From positions 1,178,001 through 1,242,000 of the forward strand of contig CAMRHE010000205.1 of assembly GCA_947044405.1 (NCBI GenBank): a stretch of DNA of 64,000 nucleotides. The letters are read 5' to 3'. Position 1 is the stretch's first letter. Every line of letters begins with the position of its first letter. The notes below the pieces were generated by a model, which worked only from the letters and a program-made list of their open reading frames with translations, was not told where the DNA came from and searched no databases. Below, one piece after another: positions 1-9,429 of the stretch. A program made the position numbers and the translations under genes. Source of the stretch: Leptodactylus fallax (lineage: Eukaryota; Chordata; Amphibia; Anura; Leptodactylidae).

Positions 1-524
1 TTCCAGAAAGGGGGCTAGGATTGAGGATCCTTCAAAAAGGGTGAAGTCAAAATCCCTATGTGTATCGCTTAGGCTTGTTACCTTTTTGTTTGTTATTGGG
101 CGCCAGAGGGCACAGTTAAAAGTCTCACCTATTTTAAAGTGGCATATGGTGGCAGCTATTTGTGAGGATGTGTTTGGATGTGGGGTTGCTTCACTCCTGT
201 GTAGCCTAGTGTCATAGGTGAGTGTGGAAGTAGAGTCCCCCTTTATGGTCACATCCAGAATCGCATGTGTGGTAATCCTTGACAAATTGGTTGGCAGCGA
301 GTGGGATATATTTTTTTATTAGAGTGATACCTGAAAAGTTGTCATAACAGCCGGGAACCTATTGAAGGCTCCCAGGCCTGTCATTGCTGAGGTTCTATTA
401 CACGCTGCCATTACACAATATACTGCAGTACAGTTGTATTGTAAAATATTGTAACTACCCTAGGGGGTCTAACAATGAAAGATAAAAAAATAATAAAAGT
501 ATTAAAAAAAAAATGTAAGTCACT
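1..524. other. Unassigned AT-rich sequence
   Basis: I see no convincing coding exon, RNA gene or element boundary here. A short stretch near 130-300 resembles text at 14935-15000 (tggaagtagagtcccccttt compared with tggaagcggagtgccccttt, followed by similar 'catccaca/catccagaa' wording). Part of it is therefore probably an old dispersed repeat. Confidence 0.4.
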
Positions 525-528
525 TTAA

Positions 529-902
529 AGGGGTTATCCAGGCAAAAAGGTACAACCCTTTTAAAGTTTAAATAAGCTGGGGCAGTGAAAAAAATAAAAA
601 ATTGTATACTCACCTGTCTCCTTTGCTCCGGTGTCCTCCCCGCCTACCCGTTCATCTGCTCTGGCAGCGTCTTCCTGAGGCCAATCAGCGAAGGGCCTGG
701 ATGTTACTACTTGTTACATCACGGGTCTCTTCCAGAGGCCTGCAGCTTGAGCTCAACGCCGGAAGAGACCCGGGAGGGCAGACGAACTGGGAGACATGGG
801 ACAACACTGGAGCAATGGGAACAGGTGAGCATACATTTTTTTTATTTTGTTCATTGCCCCCAGCTGATTTAAACTTTAAAAATTTTTGACTGGACAATCC
901 CT
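529..902. mobile_element. Foldback MITE with TTAA target duplication (T2/Kolobok-like ends)
   Basis: TTAA at 525-528 and 903-906 flanks inverted ends: AGGGGTTATCCAGGC on the left and the complement of TGGACAATCCCT on the right. Inside, an AT-rich arm runs into a GC-rich core (about 617-821) and back out to a matching arm, so the element folds on itself. It has no coding capacity. The TTAAAGG start and TTAA duplication match what is known of T2-type MITEs in Xenopus. The core is bounded by 5' splice-site-like sequences facing outward on both strands (complement of 606-616, and 822-830). Confidence 0.75.
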
Positions 903-1328
903 TTAAGTTCCCTAGATTACACCTAAAAATAAACAAATGAAAATGAACATAAACAAGTTAGATAGCCCTAGGCCTAAAAATGCCTGAAATATAAAAATAC
1001 AGTAATTTTCATCCCATACAGTAAACAATGTAGCAGGAAAAAAAGTCAAAACATGCAAACTGACATTTCTCAATTTCTCCTCCAACAAAAAATTGAACAA
1101 ATAGTGATCAAAATGTCATACAATCCCCAAAATGTCATTGATAAAATTTCCCTTACATAGCAACGTACATGGAAATATAATTAAGTTACGGGTGTCACAA
1201 TATGGCGACGGAAAGACATTTTTACAGAAAGTTGGAGAGCAATAAAGCATCTGTCCAGCCACAGCTAGTGTGGGAGGGCAAATCTATCCTATGAAGAGAT
1301 ATATAAGCTAGACATCACCCTGAATATA

Positions 1329-1332
1329 TACA

Positions 1333-1367
<35 letters not shown>
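1329..1367. repeat. (TA)n microsatellite
   Basis: Almost pure TA dinucleotide tract immediately left of the Tc1 element that starts at 1368. Tc1 elements insert at TA, so this is an expected target. Confidence 0.9.
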
Positions 1368-1370
<3 letters not shown>

Positions 1371-2966
1371 TGGGGGAAAAAAGTATTTAGTCAGCCACCA
1401 ATTGTGCAAGTTCTCCCACTTAAAAAGATGAGGCCGGCCTGTAATTGTCATCATAGGTAGACCTCAACTATGAGAGACAAAATGAGAAAACATATCTAGA
1501 AAATCACATTGTCTGATTTTTTAAGAATTTATTTGCAGATTATGGTGGAAAATAAGTATTTGGTCAGCTACAAACAAGCAAGATTTCTGGCTCTCACAGA
1601 CCTGTAACTTCTTTAAGAGGCTCCTCTGTCCTCCACTCATTACCTGTAGTAATGGCTCCTGTTTGACATTGTTATCAGTATAAAAGACACCTGTCCACAA
1701 CCTCAAACAGTCACACTCCAAACTCCACTATGGTGAAGACCAAAGAGCTGTGGAAGGACACCAGAAACAAAATTGTAGACCTGCACCAGGCTGGGAAGAC
1801 TGAATCTGCAGTAGGCAAGCAGCTTGGTGTGAAGAAATCAACTGTGGGAGCAATAATTAGAAAATGGAAGACATACAAGACCACTGATAATCTCCCTCGA
1901 TCAGGGGCTCCACGCAAGATCTCACCCTGTGGGGTCAAAATGATCACAAGAACGGTGAGCAAAAATCCCAGAACCACACGGGGGGACCTAGTGAATGACC
2001 TGCAGAAAGCTGGGACTAACGTAACAAAGGCTACTGTCAGTAACACACTACGCCGCCAGCGACTCAGATCCTGCAGTGCCAGACGTGTCCCCCTGCTTAA
2101 GCCAGTACATATCCAGGGCCGCCTGAAGTTTGCTAGAGAGCATTTGGATGTTCCAGAAGAGTATTGGGAGAATGTCATATGGTCAGATGAAACCAATGTA
2201 GAACTGTTTGGTAGAAACACAACTCGGCGTGTTTGGAGAAGAGTGAATGCTGAGTTGCATCCAAAGAACACCATACCTACTGTGAAGCATGGGGGTGGCA
2301 ACATCATGCTTTGGGGCTGTTTCTCTGCAAAGAGACCAGGACGACTGATCCATGTACATGAGATAATGAATGGGGCCATTTATCGTGAGATTTTGAGTGC
2401 AAACCTCCTTCCATCAGCAAAAGCATTGAAGATGAAATGTGGCTGGGTCTTTCAGCACGACAATGATCCCAAGCACACCGCCAGGGCAAGAAGGAGTGGC
2501 TTCGTAAGAAGCATTTCAAGGTCCTGGAGTGGCCTAGCCAGTCTCCAGATCTCAACCCCATAGAAAACCTTTGGAGGGAGTTGAAAGTCCGTGTTGCCCA
2601 GCGGCAGCCCCAAAACATCACTGCTCTAGAGGAGATCTGCATGGAGGAATGGGCCAACCTACCAGCAACAGTGTGTGCCAACCTTGTGAAGACTTACAGA
2701 AAACGTTTGACCTCTGTCATTGCCAACAAAGGATATATAACAAAGTATTGAGATGAACTTTTGTTATTAACCAAATACTTATTTTCCACCATAATTTGCA
2801 AATAAATTCTTTAAAAATCAGACAATGTGATTTTCTGGATTTGTTTTCTCATTTTGTCTCTCATAGTTGAGGTCTACCTATGATGTCAATTACAGGCCGG
2901 CCTCATTTTTTTAAGTGGGAGAACTTGCACAATTGGTGGCTGACTAAATACTTATTTTCCCCACTG
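1368..2966 (+). mobile_element. Tc1-like transposon A, nearly full length
   Basis: The element begins CAGTGGGGGAAAAAAGTATT and ends with the matching complement (…AATACTTATTTTCCCCACTG), flanked by TA on both sides. The inverted repeats are about 205 bp long (left to about 1575, right from about 2758), so it has long terminal repeats. It encodes one transposase (1730-2751), broken by a single frameshift. A 29-bp sequence (TATAAGCTAGACA-CACCCTG-type) is present on both outer flanks (1302-1330 and 2967-2995), which is far more than a TA duplication. Confidence 0.93.
1730..2751 (+). pseudogene. Tc1 transposase, one-base frameshift near 2488
   Basis: This encoded a DDE transposase that cuts and rejoins its own inverted ends at TA. 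The N-terminal part (residues 1 to about 115) is the paired-like double helix-turn-helix DNA-binding region. Catalytic D153 lies in WSDETN and D244 in FQHDNDPKH. After HTARA the frame shifts by the loss of one base. The next frame continues with KEWLRKKHF, the [12 protein letters not shown] block holding the third acidic residue, and a normal end at KGYITKY. Allowing for the codon hit by the deletion, the spacing fits DD34E. The start codon chosen opens with [10 protein letters not shown], directly before the helix-turn-helix region. A single lesion in an otherwise open frame points to fairly recent inactivation. Longer minus-strand frames over this region are antisense shadows. Confidence 0.92.
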
Positions 2967-2995
2967 TATAAGCTAGACACCACCCTGAATATATA

Positions 2996-4334
2996 TATAT
3001 ATCTATTAGAGGCACACCTAGTGAGTAACCACACATGGCAATATCCAGCATGTGTGGAGATATATAAAAAACATAAACTCTAGGTGGTACACTAATATAT
3101 TCCCCTTTGTTTGATTGCTGGTGAAACAATCCTGAGAGAATCTACTTTAAGCTAATCTTTAAGCACAGTTCTCTTAAGGCGCACTGAATCGCTGTTGATA
3201 CTTCTTCCCTGCCTTCAGATGAGCGCTCCGTCTCACCCCAAGCTCATCTAAGCCACAAACCAACCTTCAGGCAGCTGCTGGAGCAGAAGAGTATACAATA
3301 CTTGGCTTTCCGCAATCCTGTCCATCTTTGCTGTTGATGAAAGACAAAGGGGCACATTTAGTAATGAAAATGTTGCATATTCTGACATAGTTTGCACCAA
3401 AAAGTAGCACACATGCCTTAAACTACATTTATTAATTTTTTTTTTTACATACTTTTGAGTCTTGTGTAATAGTTTGGGTTTGGGAGGAAAGGGGATTATT
3501 TGTTATCATTCACCTAAAAATGTGTGAAATGTTTGACACATTCTTTTGGTGTAACCTAAACCAACAAATAGATGGTATAAATATAGACTAGATAGTGTAA
3601 AAATATGCTAGATTTATCATCCAGCATCAGCCACTGTGGTAAATCTGGCACATTCTAGTTTTTAAGTTTACAAATTTAACTATTCGATGGGATTAATAAA
3701 TCATCCACATTGAGAAATCAGAAATTATATAATAGAAAGCCCAAAAGACTTGTAAATTGATCCTTCCTTATGGACTCTCCTCAGTTCTATATGACCTATG
3801 GCGTTGTCTCTCTGCCGTTTATTTGTTTCTTGGATTCATTCCCTATTGTGAGCCATTTTGATCCTGTTCTCATACTCTCTACAGCTCTCTCCAGTTTATA
3901 CCAGCTGCCAATCTACTACCAGTCGCTGTAGTTTGCCATACTGTACTGTCATCCACCCTGTTGACTCATCATATTTTGTACTACATACTCCGCTGAGTCA
4001 TAACTATTGTCATCCAGACATTTGCATCTCAGGGAATGTGAGAAGTTCCTTGAATCTTGGTTCCACTATTTAGTAAAAAGCTGAAACTTCCCCAAACAAT
4101 TTAGCATGCTCACATGCATCACTCAATGTGTGGGTGAATTAGAAGGCTGCGCCAACACTGTAAAATTGACCTTTGCACAATCCAGGAACAGGAAATCCAC
4201 CATACACCATATTCTGGGTAAAACTAAAGACATGGTAAGCAACCTCTGCTTTATGGGAATTCCAGAGACCTGGTGACCTGGTAATCTTCATTTGCTAAGG
4301 ACATTTAGATATTAATCTTTTTCAAGATCTGCCA
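2996..4334. other. Unassigned AT-rich intergenic sequence
   Basis: No coding exon or clear element end was found. The stretch from 3350 to 3740 (…GGGGCACATTTAGTAATG… to …GATTAATAAATCATCC…) reads like a decayed dispersed repeat with weak internal symmetry, but I could not define its termini. Confidence 0.35.
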
Positions 4335-4694
4335 TTAAAGGGGCTAAAATATTTATGGCCTGTCCTTAGGACAGGTCATCAATATTAGATAGGTGGGGTT
4401 TGACGCCTAGGACCCCCACCGAACAGCTGTATGAAGAGGCTGTGGTGCTCATTATGAGTGTGACCTCTTCCCTGTTCATTGTTCACATGATACAAATGCA
4501 GCTCAGGCCCATTCAATTGAACTGGGCTAAGGTGCAATACCAAGCATAGTCCTTACATAATGTATGGTGCTGTGCTTGGTATTGAGTAAACAGACTGGAG
4601 TTCTCACTAGAACACTGTGGTATCAGCTGATCTGTGGGGGTCCTGGTTGGCAGATCTCAAAGATCAAATATAGATGATGTGTTATCAATGTTTA
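4335..4694. mobile_element. TTAA-type foldback MITE, decayed right end
   Basis: The left end is TTAAAGGGGC at 4335, followed by an arm containing the self-complementary CTGTCCTTAGGACAG and the ATCAATATTAGAT block. A degraded reverse of this arm (…TGTTATCAATG) precedes TTTAA near 4690. The layout is the same as in other TTAAAGGGG elements of this window. It is non-coding. Confidence 0.55.
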
Positions 4695-4861
4695 AAGCGT
4701 ACCTCCAGTTCTAAACAACTCTTCACCCTGTGTTTCCAACGACTGCCTGAATTCTTGAACTCATGGACATCACCGGACGCCGCTGTGTTTCCTTCTTTTT
4801 AATGCTCTCCCAGGCCGTCACTGCAGCGGTTTTCAGTTGCTGTTTGTTTGTGGCCTTTCTG

Positions 4862-5515
4862 TCTGAAGTTTAGTCTTTAACAAGTGAAATGCTGCTCAAT
4901 TGGGTTGAGATCAGGTGACTGACTTGGCCATTCAAGAATATTCCACTTTGCATTAATAAATTCCTGGGCTGCTTTGGCTTTATGTTTTGGGTCATCGTCC
5001 ATCTGTATTATGAAATGCCGACCAATCAGTTTGGCTGGATTTGAGCACACAGTAGGTCTCTGAATACCTCAGAATTCATCCGGCTGCTTCTTTCCTGTGT
5101 CACATCATCAATAACCACTAGTGACCCAGAGCCACTGGCAGCCATGCCTGCCCAAGCCATCACACTGCCTCCGCCGTGCTTTACAGATGATGTGGTATGC
5201 TTTGGATCATGAGCTGTACCACGCCTTCGCCATACTTTTTTTCTTTCTATCATTCTGGTAGAAGTTGATCTTGGTTTCATCTGTCCAAGGAATGTTCTTC
5301 CAGAACTGTGCTGGCTTTTTTAGATGTTTTTTTAGCAAAGTCCAATCTAGCCTTCTTATTCTTGAGGTTTATGAGTGGCTTACACCGTGCTGTGAACCCT
5401 CTATTTACTTTCATGCAGTCTTCTCTTTATGGTAGATTTGGATATTGATACACCTACATCCTGGAGAGTATTGGTCACTTGGTTGGCTGTTGTGAAGGGG
5501 TTTCTAGGTTTGTAG
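4862..5515 (-). pseudogene. Tc1-like transposase relic
   Basis: Read on the minus strand, this holds scattered pieces of a Tc1-type DDE transposase: a TDET-like block with the first Asp, then KVWRRRG, VKHGGGSVM, and MDDDPKH (second Asp), followed by [14 protein letters not shown] with the third acidic residue. Stops and shifts interrupt it (the longest open piece is 5026-5280). The terminal repeats are not recognisable. The protein sequence differs from Tc1 copies A, B and C in this window, so it is a separate and older family. Confidence 0.85.
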
Positions 5516-5556
5516 GTAAACAATAAATGATAATAATAAACTATGTTAGTGTATTA

Positions 5557-6552
5557 GGCAGGGGTCACACTACTGATGATGTCCGTTCTGATAGTGTCCG
5601 TTAAAAAAAAACAAAACAAAAAAAAAAGGACACCTATCATAACAGACATTAACGGACACTAACTGATGTTAATGTGTCCGTTTTTTTAATTGATCCAATT
5701 AATGGATTAGTTAAAAAAACGGACACATTAGCATCAGTTAGTGTCCGTTTTTTAACACTGTCTGTTTTTTTTTTTTTCCTGCTTTCTGAGCATGTGCAGA
5801 AAAAAAACGGACATAAAATAACGGACAATAACTGATGGCTATCAGTTACTGTCCATTATAAGTCCGTTACCCATAGACTTCAATGTTAAAAAAATAACGG
5901 ACACTTGCTGTCCATCAAGAATCCGTTATTTTAAACGGACAAAAAGTCCTGCATGTCCGAAAAAAAACGGACTTCTGACGGATTGGGTGTAAACGGACAC
6001 AATATTAATTACAAATTAATGGAAATTTTAACGGATTTCTGACGGTTCAGGGTGGGTTCACACCTGCGCTTCAGTCCATCCGTTGCCAATCCGAGTGAAA
6101 ATCTCGGCGAACGGGATTGGCATCGGATACAGACAGGTCAGCGACGCATTGGTTAAAAACCCATTCATTTGAATGGGTTTTTAAAGCAATGCGAGGGTGT
6201 CCGATTGCACCCTCTGCGCTGCGAATCCTTTTTTTTCGTCGGAAACAAAGTCGGACAGGCAGGACTTCGTGTCCGACGAAAAAAAACGGCTTCGCAGCGC
6301 AGAGGGTGTAAGCGCACACCCTCGTATTGCTTTAAAAACCTATTCAAATGAATGGGTTTTTAACCAATGCGTCGCTGACCGGTCTGTATCCGATGCCAAT
6401 CCCGTTCGCCGAGATTTTCACTCGGATTGGCAACGGACGGACTGAAGCGCAGGTGTGAACCCACCCTAAGCTAGTGTCCGATGCTAAAATCTTGTAACGG
6501 ACAATAGCAACGGACACTACTGACGATCACCAACTGTAGTGTGAACGCCCCC
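5557..6552. mobile_element. Foldback element built of GTCCGTT/AACGGAC motifs, TTA duplication
   Basis: TTA at 5554-5556 and 6553-6555 flanks inverted ends (GGCAGGGGTCACACTAC on the left, complement of GTAGTGTGAACGCCCCC on the right). The interior is a dense series of GTCCGTT and AACGGAC words in opposite orientation on the two sides, making one long imperfect hairpin. The element is interrupted by another foldback (6050-6466), so the original length was about 576 bp. The 3-bp TWA target duplication is as in PIF/Harbinger elements; that assignment is inference. It has no coding capacity. Confidence 0.75.
6050..6466. mobile_element. 417-bp near-perfect palindromic foldback element, nested
   Basis: The ends are GGGTGGGTTCACACCTGCGC and its complement. 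The two halves match almost base for base around a centre near 6258 (for example TGAATGGGTTTTTAAAGCAA on the left against TTGCTTTAAAAACCTATTCA on the right). It is inserted in the larger foldback 5557-6552 with TCA on the left and TAA on the right. The copy of the host element at 63860 has no insertion at this point. A relative lies at 32461-32859. Short frames inside are mirror images of each other and are not genes. Confidence 0.85.
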
Positions 6553-6880
6553 TTAAAGATCACCCTTTTTAAATTCAAGCATTTTTAACTGTTTGATGAA
6601 TTTGTCTCAATCTGCACAATTTTTTTTTTTTATATTAGATCAAATAATAAGTCAAGTCACTTTTAGGTGCATTTGGTGAATCCCTCCAATGGGAGTGATT
6701 AATTAAAAAGAATTTTTCAAAAAATATCTGTTAGTGCTATTTATATACACCCAAATACCTTCAGCAGTGTTTTGAGTGATTTCTGGGTTTCTATCTGTGA
6801 CAACTAGGAGAGGCGGCATGGAGGAGCGCTGGACTGCAGGCGTCCCATCAGGTCACATCACTCTGCAGGTAAATTTACTT
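6553..6880. other. Unassigned sequence
   Basis: AT-rich; nothing recognised beyond a short poly(T) run near 6620. Confidence 0.35.
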
Positions 6881-6939
6881 GACATGATGCATGCAGCCTA
6901 GGCTGCCCTCCTAGGCCTAGGCTGCCCCGGGCCCACTGC

Positions 6940-7330
6940 CTCTGTGGGGCCCACCCCGGGGCTACCATTAATATATGCTTTACCTTTAAATAGATCGGCG
7001 TCTGCAAGACGTTACATGACATGGCTGCTATGAGATAAATGACACTATGTTAACAGAAGTGGTCACGGCGCATGTCTATGTAAAGTTTTCAACACAGACA
7101 TCTTTGGCTCCTCACTTTTCCAGGCACCTGACTCACATTGTCCTCACCTACACAAAGCCCACATCTTGCCGCTACCCCAATTATATAATATATGATATAA
7201 CCCCCCATAATGAATAATACTCCCAAGTGCATCTTTAAATTAATATTGTCCGTGTGTACCCTGTATAAATAGTGCCCCTTATTAACATTGCCCCCGTTAA
7301 ATTATTATTTATTTAGGCATGTCGCTTGGT
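6940..7330. repeat. Fragment of the interior of a hAT-like MITE
   Basis: The block around 7085-7200 (ACAGACATCTTTGGCTC, then CTTTTCCAGGCACC, then CACATTGTCCTCA) is shared with the interior of the 8-bp-duplication element at 29764-31065 (29985-30070). Neither terminus is preserved here; the region 7330-7700, ending …CACCCCTCTCTG, may belong to the same insertion. Confidence 0.5.
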
Positions 7331-7875
7331 GGGTGGACAAACCCGCGTGGCTCCCATTTGGCTCGATGGGAGTGCAAAAGATAGCCCAAGTACAGTACTC
7401 AGCTAGTACTCAGCTCCTTTTAAAGAGAATGGGGGCCATGTGGGCTCATCCATCCACCAAGTAGAAGATGTGTTAAATTACGTGTTGTTAATCTCTGATA
7501 CTGAAGTAATACAGTAAAAAGAATTCTTAAAAACTGTGTTATAACTTTGTATATTGTGTATGTTTATTGTGCAACAATATCAGCGTGTGAAGCTAGTAGC
7601 ATGCAAGCTCAATTTTATTTTTTTTTTTTGGTGGGGAGGGGGGGGCGCCTTTCTATAGTCCGCCTCAGGCAGCAAAGAGGCTTGATTCACCCCTCTCTGT
7701 GAGTTCTTTTCATCTTCTGCATTTGCTTACTTGGACATGTTCCTGTTCTGTGTTTTCCTACAACTACCATGATGCCTTGGACTTCCCTCAGAACTCCCAC
7801 TCTCACTGACTCCACCTCCTTTTATCACTCACAGCACCTCCCTGTTTCCCTAGCTAGTCCGCCCACTACTAGCCC

Positions 7876-8301
7876 TTCCTAAGTAACTCAACCCCCCCAC
7901 CAACCTCATTATACTTACCTGTCTTTCGGTCCGGATCTTCTGGGAACGGGATGACACTTCTTCTGGGCCTGCGCAATAGAGCCGGAGTGCAGGCATGCGC
8001 AGTAGCGATCAATAAGAGGAGGAGCCAGCTGCCCAGAAGAAGTGAAGTCCTGTGCCCAGAAGCTTCACACCCTAAGACAGGTAAGTATGATGGGGTGGGG
8101 TTCAGTTAGTTAGGTGATGTTCCTTTTCCGGAAGGGGAACTACACCAGAAAATTGGAAAACGTGCCTGGGGCGGTCACATGACTACCCTGGCGATCTAGG
8201 TAAATATAGATTTTTGGAACAATGAGTAATTTAGAAGGTAAAAGGGGGGAAGGTGTTTAGCTTAAATTTTAATAGTCAGTTTATCTCAGACAACCCCTTT
8301 A
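7876..8301. mobile_element. TTAA-type foldback MITE, left end not resolved
   Basis: The right end CAACCCCTTTAA (to 8301) is the usual end of the TTAAAGGGGTTG family. Two arms, 7876-7922 and 8073-8117, are inverted copies of each other (CCTAAGTAACTCAACCCC against GGGGTTCAGTTAGTTAGG). The GC-rich core between them is bounded by perfect outward 5' splice-site consensus sequences CAGGTAAGTAT on both strands (complement of 7911-7921, and 8078-8088). Confidence 0.6.
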
Positions 8302-8363
8302 AGACTGGTGTATTGAACACTCGTCTTCATATCTGTGGCATTGGAGGAGCATGTGTCTCTTTT

Positions 8364-9215
8364 TTTTTTTTTTAAACTGTAATTTTTATTGATTTCCAAA
8401 AATTTTCAAAAAACAGTACAATACATATAAGAATTAGGAACATTAACAACAGAATAATGCAATAAAACTATCCTAAAGGCTAGATCTAGAGACATACAAG
8501 GGGGGAACAGACTGTCAGGACACGGAGTACAACAGGAAAAAACAAGGGTGGGGAGGGTTGTAAAAGAGATTAGAGACCATGGAGGGTACAGTATATATTC
8601 CATGGGGTCCAGATGGACTGGAAGGCCTCCATTGTGTTATTAAGTTTAGCCTTGAGGAGCTCCAAACTCCTAACATCCTTAATATGAGCCGCCAGAGCAG
8701 GGCCTGTAGGAGGCTAAGTACTCCTCCAGTGGAGAGTTATAACGGTCTTGGCTGCAATGCAGATATACATAAATAGTTTAGAAGTCTTTTTACCCAGATG
8801 CCTGGAGGGTTGGTTGAGGAGATAAATTAGAGGATCTAGAGAAACGCCCTGGAGGAAGAGCGCATCAGTCATGGTTTTGATGTCCAACCAAAAGGGGCGA
8901 ATCAGAGGGCAATCCCAAAAAATATGGAGCAATGTTCCCACCTCTAAGAGGCATCTCCAGCATGAGGAGAAAACACTGGGATTAAGAGTATGGAGAAGGA
9001 CCAGTGTATGGTACCAGTGCATCAACATCTTGTATTGAGTCTCACGAAAAGTTATGCAGATAGAATTAGCTGCACGGGACCATATAATCTGCCATTGAGC
9101 TGGTGAGATCTGCTTACCCAAGGCCACAGTCCATTGAATCATGTATTTGTGAGTCTGGGGGGACCATACCTCCGGAGAGGATAGTATTCGATAAATGTCC
9201 AAGATCAGACCTGCA
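8364..9215 (-). pseudogene. 5'-truncated L1-type LINE, 3' end of ORF2
   Basis: Minus strand. The C-terminal part of an L1 ORF2 protein is visible (about 9215 down to 8710), with the cysteine-containing block CWRC, GTLLHIFWDCP and FWLDI, and then LHWRS near the end. The 3' untranslated part follows with AATAAA and an A-tail (T-run at 8361-8373 on the plus strand). Both flanks carry the same 15-bp target duplication, gcatgtg(t/c)ctctttt (8349-8363 and 9216-9230), as expected for target-primed reverse transcription. No reverse transcriptase or endonuclease domain is left. The open frame reaching 9244 starts in flanking DNA. Confidence 0.85.
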
Positions 9216-9429
9216 GCATGTGCCTCTTTTATAAAGAGGTGCACAACTCTTCATATATGAGGCCCATTCTCTGGCAGGGTCATGTGCCTGGACTGAAATC
9301 TACGACAACTATTTAAAAAAATATAAATCTGAAATGGGTTCTTTAGCTCTGTGTTTTACAGAAGAACAAGCAGTATTGATGTAGATGTCGCCAATGCTCG
9401 TAATACATGAACCAACCAATATACTAAGC

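Noticed and set aside
1711..2379. 222-codon minus-strand frame
   Set aside because: Antisense shadow of the Tc1 A transposase; the sense strand carries the catalytic motifs.
6071..6445. Several frames of 60-82 codons on both strands
   Set aside because: They are mirror images of one another because the DNA is a near-perfect palindrome; not genes.
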